Source: a virus. Taken from it: a stretch of DNA of 20,078 nt. Positions 5,297 to 13,480 of the stretch are shown here, one piece after another. Numbering within the stretch: position 1 is the first letter of the stretch; each line of letters starts with the position of its first letter. The notes beneath the pieces were generated by a model, which was not told where the DNA came from, did not search any database, and saw nothing but the letters and a program-made list of their open reading frames with translations. The DNA lies in the IMG/VR virus record IMGVR_UViG_3300050011_000064, positions 1 through 20,078 of that record; one strand, written 5' to 3'. Made by a program: the position numbers and the translations under genes.

Positions 5297-6901
5297 ATGG
5301 CTATTCAGCAGGTTGTGCCTATCTCGATTCTTTTGCTTGGCGACGGCGTGGCGACGGTGTTCGTCTTCGCATTGGGCGACCTGTATCAAATCTCGTCTGG
5401 CTCCGCTGTGCCTTACGGCAACCTTGGAGTGGTGCCATCCGCTGTTGCCCCAAGTAACAGCAACCCACCGGGAGCCATAAATATAATCCAGAGCGCGACC
5501 ATCGACGCGAATGGCAACATCACGGTCACATTAACTGAGCCGCTGCCTGCGGGGCAAATCGTAAACTATGTCCTGAACCTGCTATTCGACAGCGGTGACA
5601 CGTCGGTCTTCCCCCTTGTCCCACAGGTCTTTATCTCTGGAGCCACTACCTCAATCTCGGGATCACCAGCAATAGGGGCACTGAACGTCACCGAACTCAA
5701 TCCCTTCGACGGCGTAGTCTATCAGGGTAGTTCTCCGTGGATCGTTAGTGACCCGACTCTTGAGCAGATGAGTTTCACCGCCTCGGGTTCCCCTGCCCAG
5801 CAATCACTGAACGTCAACGTGACCAACCCGCTGACTGTGACCTTCACGGAAAGCTCGATTGGCGTCACACAAAATTCAACACCGTGGGTTGTGGGCGGTA
5901 CGGTTGCGGTTAGTAACTTTCCACTGACCATAGCTGTTAGTAACTTCCCCGCAACTCAGCCCGTATCTGGAACGTTTTGGCAATCCACACAACCTGTGAG
6001 CGGCACATTTTGGCAAGCAACTCAACCAGTGTCGGGAACCTTTTGGCAAACTACTCAGCCCGTATCTGGCACTGTGGCAGTGAGTAATTTTCCAGCAACT
6101 CAGCCTGTTTCTGGAACAGTCGCCATATCCAATCCATTTAACGGAGTTGTCAGCGGGACGGTAGCTGTCAGCAATTTTCCTGCATCTCAGGTCGTGACTC
6201 TCGCGTCTACGACTATCACAAACTTCCCAGCATCCGTCGCCGTTACGGGCACATTCTGGCCGACCACTCAGCCAGTGAGTGGGACTTTCTGGCAAGCAAC
6301 TCAACCCGTCAGCGGTACGGTTGCAGTGAGCAACCCCTTCAACGGGGCGGTAACAGGAACATTCTGGCAGGCTACTCAGCCAGTCAGCATTGCATCGATG
6401 CCATCGACTCCTGTCACTGGAACCTTTTGGCAGGCAACTCAGCCGATCAGCGGAGCCATCAGTTTCACCGCTCCACAGCATGTCATTACAGACACAGGAT
6501 CGGTCACGTCGCTGGGCAACACCACTGGCAAGACCCTCGTCATGAAGACCGCTACCACCACCACGACCGCCGCCACAGCGGATCAAGTTGTGCTCACGTA
6601 CACCGTCACAGCGGCTAAGACGTTCTACCTCGAGTACCTGCACATCACACCACGCCTGACTGTTGCGCCAAGCGGCGGCACAGCGGTTAACCCAGTGAAC
6701 ATTGGTTTCGTGAGCCTTGAGTCCCCCGCTGGGACGAAGCTCATCACGGTGAACTACGTAGGCCCACAAACGGAGCACGACACGATCACGTTTGCTGAGC
6801 CGATTCCAATCGCCGCAGGAGTAGTGGTCAGGGTGGTATGTACCCCCGATGCGGTCACGAGCACGCAGTGGTCAGCGAACTTCGGAGGCTATGAAAAGTA
6901 A
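5297..6901 (+). CDS. Probable tail-fibre/stalk protein with GTFWQ and GTVAVSN repeats, 534 aa
   Basis: Three regions are visible. Residues 1-200 form a beta-rich N-terminal part with a SGSPAQQSLNVNVTN segment (163-177) shared with the 258-aa protein. Residues 201-388 are a repeat stalk in which a module of about 11 residues, GTFWQ-TQPVS (seven GTFW copies), alternates with GTVAVSN-P modules (five copies). Residues 395-534 form a C-terminal beta-sandwich-like domain (TYTVTAAKTFYLEYLHI, TITFAEPIPIAAG). Alternating modules of this type are characteristic of phage fibre and stalk proteins and can change length by recombination between copies. The site GAGGA (5284-5288) precedes the ATG by 8 nt. 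The stop overlaps the next start as TAATG. Receptor binding by the C-terminal domain is an inference. Confidence 0.7.
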   Translation: MAIQQVVPISILLLGDGVATVFVFALGDLYQISSGSAVPYGNLGVVPSAVAPSNSNPPGAINIIQSATIDANGNITVTLTEPLPAGQIVNYVLNLLFDSGDTSVFPLVPQVFISGATTSISGSPAIGALNVTELNPFDGVVYQGSSPWIVSDPTLEQMSFTASGSPAQQSLNVNVTNPLTVTFTESSIGVTQNSTPWVVGGTVAVSNFPLTIAVSNFPATQPVSGTFWQSTQPVSGTFWQATQPVSGTFWQTTQPVSGTVAVSNFPATQPVSGTVAISNPFNGVVSGTVAVSNFPASQVVTLASTTITNFPASVAVTGTFWPTTQPVSGTFWQATQPVSGTVAVSNPFNGAVTGTFWQATQPVSIASMPSTPVTGTFWQATQPISGAISFTAPQHVITDTGSVTSLGNTTGKTLVMKTATTTTTAATADQVVLTYTVTAAKTFYLEYLHITPRLTVAPSGGTAVNPVNIGFVSLESPAGTKLITVNYVGPQTEHDTITFAEPIPIAAGVVVRVVCTPDAVTSTQWSANFGGYEK

Positions 6902-8376
6902 TGCCTCTACAGAATCCCCTCAGCTTCACGATGATTCAGCCGACAACCTTCTCGCCAATTGCGGGTCAGTTCCTCACTGGGTTTAACCAGACTACAGGAC
7001 TGTTCTCATCCTCGAGCATCCCGAGCGGCACCGTTACGTGGAATCAAATAGGAAGCGCAAACGGAAACCTCACCCTCAACAACGCCAACTTCACCACCAC
7101 GTTCAATCAAACATCGGCGGTACCGTGGGTTTGGGCAAATACTACCCCCGCGACCAACCCCGTTGGTCAGTCCTCTCCAATCCTCACCATTCAGGGACGT
7201 GTGTGGACGGCTGGTGCAGATACAGCGGATACGTGGACGATTCAAGACTTAGTAAGTACGACGAACGACCGAGTAGCCCTCACCGTCACGCACACATCGG
7301 GAGGCACGGCGGCTGGTACAGCAATGATACTCAAGCCGTCCGTTGGACCGATGGGCCTGTTCATAGCTGCTGATTCAACGGCTGGGGGCACGATTACCGC
7401 AAGCACGTTCCCATTAGGCACAGCCCTTGGTGTTATGGCGTCAACAGCAAATCCTCAAATATTACTCATGAACGGGCAAAACGATAGCCACCCAACAGGC
7501 GTGGTGCAGTGGATGGGGAGTGCCCAATCACGCTTATGGGGTATAGGCTCATTACAATACTGCTCTTCTGACCAGTTCGAGTTCTTCGGCGGCACGGGTG
7601 GAAACGTCAATCTCGGCAGTGCCATGATGACGTTTGCCAGAGCTACCGCGTACTGCGCTATCGGACGTGGACAATCAGGGACGTATGCATCTGGAACTAC
7701 GCTTACTGTGTTTGACCAACTGGCAACCACTGGCGCAACACAACTCCTGATACAAGGTGGAGCGGCTGACACTACATCCAACGTCGTGTTGCGGGTGAAT
7801 AAAGGCGGCACAACCACCGCGACATTCTCGGTATCGGCGTCAGGTCTTGTAACAGCATTCGAGTATCTCACCGCCGCCAGTGACTTCCTCACTGGTAATA
7901 TCCTACAGCTTGGAAACAGCGGATACCGCATAAGCGCAGGTGGTTTTAACAGTGCTTTTGGATTCTCGACGGGAATTGCCTTGCCCAGTAGTGCGGTAGT
8001 TAGCTGGAATGCTGACACTGGTATCTCCCGCACTGCGGCTGGAGTCCTCGCTATAGGAAATGGCGTGACAGGAAATGCTTCAGGAAACCTCAGTCTCAAC
8101 CGCATTAACAAAGGCGGTGTTGATTTCGCAGGACAAGCAACGATAACTGCGGGAGCTACGACCCAAGCGGTTGTGTTCGCGGCGAACTACGCGGGCACAG
8201 GGCAACCTGTGATCGTCTTGACTCCTACCTCCGATCCACTCGCTCTCGGTGCCCCCGTGGGGTATTGGGTGACTTACGCAGGAAGCGCAGGAGCGTGGAC
8301 GGGCTTCACCGTGAACATTCAGGCTGCGTTGGCGGGGAACGTGACTTTCAATTACCTGTGTGTAGGTCAGGCGTAA
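6901..8376 (+). CDS. Probable fibre or surface structural protein, 491 aa
   Basis: This is a long Gly/Thr/Ser/Ala-rich, beta-rich protein without signal peptide. The N-terminal 170 residues contain repeated Asn/Thr strand patterns (ANGNLTLNNANFTTTFNQT). The middle (about 175-300) includes QNDSHPTGVVQWMGSAQ and FGGTGGNVNLGSAMM. The rest has LRVNKGGTTTATFSVSASG and a final domain with VIVLTPTSDP and WTGFTVNIQAAL. The layout and composition resemble phage tail-fibre or tailspike bodies, in which RVNKGGTTTATFSVSA-type segments are common before a trimerising end. I see no autoproteolytic chaperone motif or enzyme active site. It is coupled to the repeat-stalk gene by a one-base TAATG overlap; GGAGG at 6884-6888 may act as the ribosome-binding site at 12 nt. 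Confidence 0.65.
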   Translation: MPLQNPLSFTMIQPTTFSPIAGQFLTGFNQTTGLFSSSSIPSGTVTWNQIGSANGNLTLNNANFTTTFNQTSAVPWVWANTTPATNPVGQSSPILTIQGRVWTAGADTADTWTIQDLVSTTNDRVALTVTHTSGGTAAGTAMILKPSVGPMGLFIAADSTAGGTITASTFPLGTALGVMASTANPQILLMNGQNDSHPTGVVQWMGSAQSRLWGIGSLQYCSSDQFEFFGGTGGNVNLGSAMMTFARATAYCAIGRGQSGTYASGTTLTVFDQLATTGATQLLIQGGAADTTSNVVLRVNKGGTTTATFSVSASGLVTAFEYLTAASDFLTGNILQLGNSGYRISAGGFNSAFGFSTGIALPSSAVVSWNADTGISRTAAGVLAIGNGVTGNASGNLSLNRINKGGVDFAGQATITAGATTQAVVFAANYAGTGQPVIVLTPTSDPLALGAPVGYWVTYAGSAGAWTGFTVNIQAALAGNVTFNYLCVGQA

Positions 8377-8385
8377 CTTTCAAAT

Positions 8386-8397
8386 TCCTGTACAGGA
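8386..8397. promoter_or_regulatory. Perfect 12-bp palindrome over a ribosome-binding site
   Basis: TCCTGTACAGGA is a perfect palindrome whose right half supplies most of the ribosome-binding site (ACAGGAG, 8392-8398) of the gene starting at 8405. It could be an operator, a dimerising RNA loop, or chance. As a palindrome without a loop it would not form a stable hairpin. Confidence 0.3.
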
Positions 8398-8404
8398 GTC
8401 AACA

Positions 8405-8965
8405 ATGGTTCAGTATATTACCCTCGGTTTCGCAATCCTCGCCGCAGTTTTGGCTGGTGTCACCCTCTACAAACAGCATACCAGCATGAAGAGTTTTCTC
8501 AAGACCTGTGATCCCTTCGCCAAAGCCACAGCAGATATTCAGATCGTAGCCGATGCCATCGCGGAGACGTTCCTCAAGAAAAGTGAACAAGCACTTGCCC
8601 AAGTCACGTCCGACATCCGAAACGTAGGCGTAGAAATTACGGAGACGTTCCTCAGCATGAGTGAACAGTCTCTCGCTAACACTACAGCCGATCTTCGAGC
8701 CGTGGGCGCGGACATCACGGAAGCCTTCCTCAAAAAATCAGAATGGTCTCTCGCCAAAGCGACAGCCGACATGCGAGTCATAGGTGCGGACATCACGGAA
8801 GCCGCCAAGAAAGCGTCCAAGACCGTCAACCGTCAGATTTGCTCGAAGTGCGGCAAGAAAAGTTGGGAGTTCAACGAATACGCGGACGACAGAATCATCT
8901 GTCTGAATTGTGAAAATAGGATGGTCACTGCGGAACGCGAAGCACAGGGTTCAGCAGCGCAATAA
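8405..8965 (+). CDS. Membrane-anchored 26-residue-repeat protein with C-terminal zinc ribbon, 186 aa
   Basis: Three parts are clear. Residues 3-22 form a hydrophobic helix (ITLGFAILAAVLAGVTLY), probably a single membrane anchor. Residues 40-143 are four 26-residue repeats (40-65, 66-91, 92-117, 118-143) on the pattern ATADIR-VGADITE-FLKKSEQ-LA, predicted as long amphipathic helices or coiled coil; the DNA repeats with the same 78-bp period. Residues 146-169 form a zinc ribbon, C146-x2-C149-x16-C166-x2-C169. The gene sits directly before the large terminase with its TAA touching that ATG, where many phages keep the small terminase, but it has no helix-turn-helix and has a membrane segment. A lysis, membrane or tape-like role is possible; I cannot assign one. 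Confidence 0.7.
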   Translation: MVQYITLGFAILAAVLAGVTLYKQHTSMKSFLKTCDPFAKATADIQIVADAIAETFLKKSEQALAQVTSDIRNVGVEITETFLSMSEQSLANTTADLRAVGADITEAFLKKSEWSLAKATADMRVIGADITEAAKKASKTVNRQICSKCGKKSWEFNEYADDRIICLNCENRMVTAEREAQGSAAQ

Positions 8966-10897
8966 ATGTTCCAGAACGCACAGAAAAAGCACTACACGAT
9001 AGGCGATGGTCTGTCCATGGGCAAGGGTGGGCTTGAAGAACAGGCATATCTCCGTTCCTATGTCTACAGCGAATGCCGCCCCCTCGATGACCTTGTTCCC
9101 CTCTGGAAAGAGTACCGCAAGTTTCACCACCACCACAATTTCGAAAAATGGCTTCTTGAACGAGACAAGATTCGCAAGTCTGTTTATGAGAACGGCATCG
9201 CTCTGGGCCATGATTTTGTCCCGCATGTCCACAAAGAGATGTGCGACATGTTCGTCGCCAAAAACTTCGACAACGTGTATCACGAGGGTTACACCCTCGG
9301 CGAAGTCCGTGCTGCAATCAACAAGCAAAACCGTGAAAAGGAAATGCTGTTGCTGGCTCCAAGAGGAGCATTTAAGAGCACCACCGATTGCGCGGATGCT
9401 TGTAACTGGCTCATCAATTGCCCCGATATTCGCATCTCCATTCTCTGCCCCGAATACAAACTGGCTGTGAAGTTTCTCAAGATGGTGAAGGGGTATTTCA
9501 ATAGGCCCGAGAACACCGACCCGACGTACTTCCAAGCCCTCTTCCCCGAGTACATGATAAGCGAAGTGGTCGATGGGGATGATGAAGACGACGAAGCGCC
9601 AAAGAAACGCGGTCGCAAAAAGAAGACGAAGAAAGATAACAGCGGTCAGACCAAGAGCCCACTGTTCTCACCCGCTCGGGTAATCCCCCAAGCTGGTGCA
9701 CCCTCGCTCTGGGTCAACTCCATCGCCGGCTCCCTGTCAGGCAATCACTGTGACGTTCTAAAGGGTGACGATATTGTCGATGACGAGAACTCGAACTCAG
9801 AAGTCACACGTGAAACCATCAGCACCAAATGGAACAACGCCCTAAATTTGGTGGACGAGTGGGGGTTCATAGACCAAATTGGGACCCGGTACTATACGGA
9901 CGACTTGTGGGGACAGCGTATCGCCATCATGGACGACAAGGACCATCCTGTTCCGATGAAGTTTTTGAAACGTGCCTGCTGGACAGTCAAGGCGGGATTC
10001 GAGGGGTTCTTGCTCAAGGAACTCAAGGAAGAGATGGTCGAACTTTACTTCCCCGAGAAGCTCACATTCATTGCCTGCCGCTACAAGCTTCTCCGCAACG
10101 AGCGTATTTTCCGCTGTCAGCAATTGAACGAGCCCGCGATGAGCGACGAGGAGTTAGTTCATTTCGACGAGACGGCAATGCGTCGGGCGCACATGCCGGG
10201 CGAGTTGGCTCCAGAAGGCACAATCTATATCTGCTGGGATACCAGCGCAGGGAGTAAGGGCGGGGATTTCAGTTGCGGTGCGGTGGGTAAAATCACCGAG
10301 CGCGGGGAACTGTTCAACATCGAGAATGTGTACGGTAAGTGGAAGCACAGCCAGCTTGCACAGGAAGTTGTGAAGCTCGGCATGAAATGGCCGCAAGCTA
10401 AGTGCATCCTGATAGAGGATTTTGTCGGGAGTGAGCTATTCAAGAGGGAAGTCAACAATATCGCCATGCAGCACGGGGTGACCCTCCCCATCATGTATCA
10501 CCAACCTCCACCGGGGGCGGATGCCAAAAGAAACCGAATCAAAGGTCTGGAAATCCTGCTCACGAATGGGTTGCTGTTTTTCGCCAACGGTTGGTGGACT
10601 GACGAACTGATGAAACAGTTCACGAAGTACACAGGCGAAAAGAGCAGCCGCCGCCACGACGACATCCCAGATGCTATCGCCTACCTCCAGCTATTTTTGC
10701 CATCTCCCGACTACAGCACCTCGGAATACGCCAAGCTCAAGAAAGCCGCTGAAGAGAAGGCACTGGCTGATGGTTTTGCGGGTCACATCTTCGGGGCACC
10801 CAGCCCGCCAATGGTGGAAGTTGAGACCGAGGATTATGCCCCAGTTTCACTGAACGATAGGTACTTCGGGGGTAACGGTATCAAGATCTTCTCATAA
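8966..10897 (+). CDS. terL: Terminase large subunit (DNA-packaging ATPase/nuclease), 643 aa
   Basis: This is the motor that pumps phage DNA into the prohead and cuts it. The ATPase domain shows a variant Walker A, APRGAFKST (131-139), and a Walker B region, HCDVLKGDDIVDD (261-273). The RNase H-like nuclease domain shows the three acidic motifs: ICWDTSAGSKGGD (422-434, D425), ILIEDFVGSE (481-490, D485) and RHDDIPDAIAY (563-573, D565/D566). Total length is usual to slightly long. A charged insert lies in the ATPase domain, acidic (203-210) and then lysine/arginine-rich (213-223). The ATG directly follows the upstream TAA without a strong ribosome-binding site, so translation is probably coupled. 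The portal gene follows after a 38-nt gap, the normal order. Confidence 0.93.
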   Translation: MFQNAQKKHYTIGDGLSMGKGGLEEQAYLRSYVYSECRPLDDLVPLWKEYRKFHHHHNFEKWLLERDKIRKSVYENGIALGHDFVPHVHKEMCDMFVAKNFDNVYHEGYTLGEVRAAINKQNREKEMLLLAPRGAFKSTTDCADACNWLINCPDIRISILCPEYKLAVKFLKMVKGYFNRPENTDPTYFQALFPEYMISEVVDGDDEDDEAPKKRGRKKKTKKDNSGQTKSPLFSPARVIPQAGAPSLWVNSIAGSLSGNHCDVLKGDDIVDDENSNSEVTRETISTKWNNALNLVDEWGFIDQIGTRYYTDDLWGQRIAIMDDKDHPVPMKFLKRACWTVKAGFEGFLLKELKEEMVELYFPEKLTFIACRYKLLRNERIFRCQQLNEPAMSDEELVHFDETAMRRAHMPGELAPEGTIYICWDTSAGSKGGDFSCGAVGKITERGELFNIENVYGKWKHSQLAQEVVKLGMKWPQAKCILIEDFVGSELFKREVNNIAMQHGVTLPIMYHQPPPGADAKRNRIKGLEILLTNGLLFFANGWWTDELMKQFTKYTGEKSSRRHDDIPDAIAYLQLFLPSPDYSTSEYAKLKKAAEEKALADGFAGHIFGAPSPPMVEVETEDYAPVSLNDRYFGGNGIKIFS

Positions 10898-10910
10898 AAA
10901 GGTGACTAGG

Positions 10911-10931
10911 GGGTTCTTAAACAGAGAACCC
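10911..10931 (+). promoter_or_regulatory. Hairpin just before the portal start codon
   Basis: GGGTTCT (10911-10917) and AGAACCC (10925-10931) form a perfect 7-bp stem with a 7-nt loop (TAAACAG), ending 4 nt before the portal ATG. No good ribosome-binding site exists elsewhere in the gap; the only purine run, AGAGAA (10923-10928), is partly in the stem. There is no following T-run, so it is not a standard terminator. It may limit portal translation. Confidence 0.45.
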
Positions 10932-10935
10932 AACA

Positions 10936-13020
10936 ATGGAACCTACCAAAGCAGACTTACTCCCCGAAGAGATAAACGCAGAGGACGCCAAGAAATCCCC
11001 CATGGGGTCCATGTTGTACCCAGACCCCCAAGCATTGCAACTCGTTTTAGACGACCTCGATAAGTGCGATGCGTTTATGACGATTTCGATGTGGGCATCG
11101 AATTGGGCCTTATCCGATGTTCTGATCCAATCCCCGCAGAATACCAACATGGGGAGCAACGGCACCTGCACCAACATCCCCGATTTTACCTTGAGCAATG
11201 CAATTTCGGCTATTCAGCCAAAGCTCATGGAGAGCCTCTTCTACGAAGACCCGCCATTCTTACTTCGTCCTCGTCCGGGCACATCGCAAGACATAGTAAG
11301 GGCAAAAACGGCCCTCTTCGCTGCCCAGTTGACCGAGATGAAGTTCGAGACCCAATGTGAGCGCCTGTTTGCTCAAATGGCGCTCCTTGGGACTTGCATT
11401 GCCAAGTACGGTTGGACGGAAAAGACCGAAACGAAGAAAGTCTACTCCGCAAAAGCCGAGCCCGAGAAAATCACTTCTCCCACAGGCTTCGTGAGCACCA
11501 TTCACACGCCTGATTCCGATGAAATTGTCTGGGAGTACGAAGAGACGAAAAAGTATTGCCCATGGCTGAAGTTTGTTGACCGTCGCACCATCCGTGTAGA
11601 CCCCGGCTGCCGTGTGGGCGACATTCAGGAAGCCAAGTACGTCATCGAAACACAATACCCGAATTATCACGAGCTTGATGACCTACGGGAGATGCCCGAT
11701 TACGACGTTCCGAGCGAAAGCGTACTAAGAGAGTTCTTTGAGCGCGAAGAAGGCGCAATGGTGCCGGGTGACAACCTCACCATGACACTTCCAGAAGGCA
11801 TGAGGGGCTGGTTGCAACATGCGGTGCCTCGTAATCACAAGACCACATCCGATCCATTGGAAACGCCACTATTGCTCATCGAGCGTCAGGACAAATACAG
11901 CATTATTACTGTGCTCGTTCACGGTGCGGACTACATTCTCATTCGCAACTCTGAGAATCCTGCCTGCAAAATCACGTACTTCAGCGCGAACTGGCGTGAT
12001 CTTCCTGACTGTTTCGACGGTCAGGGACTTGGACAGCTTATTGGTGCGGAACAAATCCGCATTCAGGGTACCAAGAACCTCGCCACGGACATCTTGGCTT
12101 ATGGCTTGCACCCTCAGGCGGTTCGTAAAAAGGGTTTCAACACACCGACTCAATCCATCATCTGGAAACAGGGCGGCATCATCGACGTTGACGACGACGT
12201 TGACAAAGCATTCAAATTTTTGCAGTTCCCAGCTATTCCCGCCGAAGCTTGGCAGTATGTTAGCGAAGCCAAAGCCACGGCTGAAGAGACCTCGGGTGCG
12301 AACCAGCAAACCACAATGGGCGCTGGAGCACAGGGCGTCAAGACCACAGGTATGCGCTCGGGCACGGGTGCTGCGGCAGTGGTACAAGCTAACGCTAGTC
12401 GCTTGGATAATCCTATCGGCAGATTCATTCGTCAGATTTTTGTCCCCTTCCTGTACGAGCTTGATCAGATGAACAATCAGTTCTTACCGTCATCCGCTCT
12501 TCGCATGATCTTGGATGAGACTTCGGCAAAGGGATTGGAAATCGATCAGAAGGAATTCCGCAACGCCCAGCTTGAGTACGAAGTGTTAGCTGGAGCGCAC
12601 TTAGGTCCAAAAAAAGAAATGGCGCAATTTATGCCGTTCATTCTCCAGATCGCCAACAACCCCGTCCTCATGCAGGCCGCAGCAGATCAGGGATTGAATT
12701 TCCAATTTGATGCATTCTTCAAGATTTTCTGCGACCTTGCGGGCTTCAAATACAGTCAGCAATTCTTCTCCCCACAGACGGCAGCGCAGAAACAGAAGTC
12801 CGATGCCAACAGTCCCGCAGCCATGGCAGCCGCCAAGCAACAAGGCGCACAGTCAGCACAGACGGCTCAATTCAGTCATGAGCAGCAGATGGAAGACCAG
12901 AAGCAGATTGGCAAGGCTGCCAACCAAGTGCTGCGTCAAACACTGGAGCACGCCACGGAGACCGAAGCAAATACGGGAGAGCCCGGCAACGTCGGATTTG
13001 GAAGCCAAACGACTGGGTAG
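10936..13020 (+). CDS. Portal protein (head-tail connector), 694 aa
   Basis: The portal forms the ring at the capsid vertex through which DNA enters and leaves. The call rests on position directly after the large terminase, on length (in the range of podovirus-type portals) and on sequence character. There is an N-terminal helical region with IQPKLMESLFYEDPPFLLRP (about 93-112), a central region rich in Asp/Tyr/Trp, and a C-terminal region with the Gly/Thr-rich TSGANQQTTMGAGAQGVKTT, followed by RLDNPIGRFIRQIFVPFLYEL. The last 80 residues are Gln/Ala-rich and helical (KQQGAQSAQTAQFSHEQQME), like the barrel helices of long portals. A hairpin lies just before the start codon. No enzyme motif is seen. 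Confidence 0.82.
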   Translation: MEPTKADLLPEEINAEDAKKSPMGSMLYPDPQALQLVLDDLDKCDAFMTISMWASNWALSDVLIQSPQNTNMGSNGTCTNIPDFTLSNAISAIQPKLMESLFYEDPPFLLRPRPGTSQDIVRAKTALFAAQLTEMKFETQCERLFAQMALLGTCIAKYGWTEKTETKKVYSAKAEPEKITSPTGFVSTIHTPDSDEIVWEYEETKKYCPWLKFVDRRTIRVDPGCRVGDIQEAKYVIETQYPNYHELDDLREMPDYDVPSESVLREFFEREEGAMVPGDNLTMTLPEGMRGWLQHAVPRNHKTTSDPLETPLLLIERQDKYSIITVLVHGADYILIRNSENPACKITYFSANWRDLPDCFDGQGLGQLIGAEQIRIQGTKNLATDILAYGLHPQAVRKKGFNTPTQSIIWKQGGIIDVDDDVDKAFKFLQFPAIPAEAWQYVSEAKATAEETSGANQQTTMGAGAQGVKTTGMRSGTGAAAVVQANASRLDNPIGRFIRQIFVPFLYELDQMNNQFLPSSALRMILDETSAKGLEIDQKEFRNAQLEYEVLAGAHLGPKKEMAQFMPFILQIANNPVLMQAAADQGLNFQFDAFFKIFCDLAGFKYSQQFFSPQTAAQKQKSDANSPAAMAAAKQQGAQSAQTAQFSHEQQMEDQKQIGKAANQVLRQTLEHATETEANTGEPGNVGFGSQTTG

Positions 13021-13099
13021 CAACTCCAGTATTACTAAATATGAATCAACTTATAGGGCAGGTCGAAAGACTACAGGGTAATTAGATAGGAACACAACA

Positions 13100-13441
13100 A
13101 TGACAGACAAACCAAAACCCTCCACACTTTCCCTTCATGAACGCCAAGAATTAGCTTCCCTCGCCATGCACGGCGGCTGGGCTGTCTTGCAGCGTTTGAT
13201 GGAACGCAGAGTAAGTTTCGCAACCGTCGCTATCTTGAAAGTAAGCCCCACCGATCCCGACCGAGCACAAAAGATCAGCAACCTACAAGCCATCGCCTAC
13301 GCCCAAAACGAATTTTGCCAAGACATTTTCAACGATGTGAACTGGCAGATAGCCGCCCTCAGCGTCAATGACGAGGGTGAGCCAGAAGTATCACCCGCAC
13401 TAATCAAAGCTGGGTATTACAGACATGACACTCGCCAGTAA
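13100..13441 (+). CDS. Small hypothetical protein between portal and scaffold, 113 aa
   Basis: I do not recognise a family. The protein is soluble and mainly helical, with LSLHERQELASLAMHGGWAVLQRLMERRV near the start and a later NLQAIAYAQNEFCQDIFNDV helix. It has one cysteine and no membrane segment. The ribosome-binding site TAGGAA (13087-13092) lies 7 nt before the ATG. Position between the portal and the putative scaffold suggests a head-assembly accessory, but the sequence does not show this directly. The upstream gap (13021-13099) holds no other gene that I can support. Confidence 0.65.
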   Translation: MTDKPKPSTLSLHERQELASLAMHGGWAVLQRLMERRVSFATVAILKVSPTDPDRAQKISNLQAIAYAQNEFCQDIFNDVNWQIAALSVNDEGEPEVSPALIKAGYYRHDTRQ

Positions 13442-13480
13442 GAAGGCTAAAGCCAAGTATCGGAAAAGAGGAGTATAACA

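Noticed and set aside
5897-6460. CRISPR-like or tandem repeat array
   Set aside because: The repeats are in frame within a long protein, degenerate at the DNA level and lack unique spacers.
5876-6778. Long open frame on the - strand opposite the repeat-stalk gene
   Set aside because: It mirrors the repeats of the + strand gene, has Cys/Arg/Ser-rich low-quality composition and no ribosome-binding site.
8405-8965. Small terminase subunit
   Set aside because: Position fits, but there is a membrane segment, helical repeats and a zinc ribbon, and no helix-turn-helix DNA-binding domain.
13035-13058. T7-like phage promoter (ATCAACTTATAGGGC)
   Set aside because: Only one such site was seen in the window and it matches only the end of the T7 consensus; no phage RNA polymerase gene is visible here.
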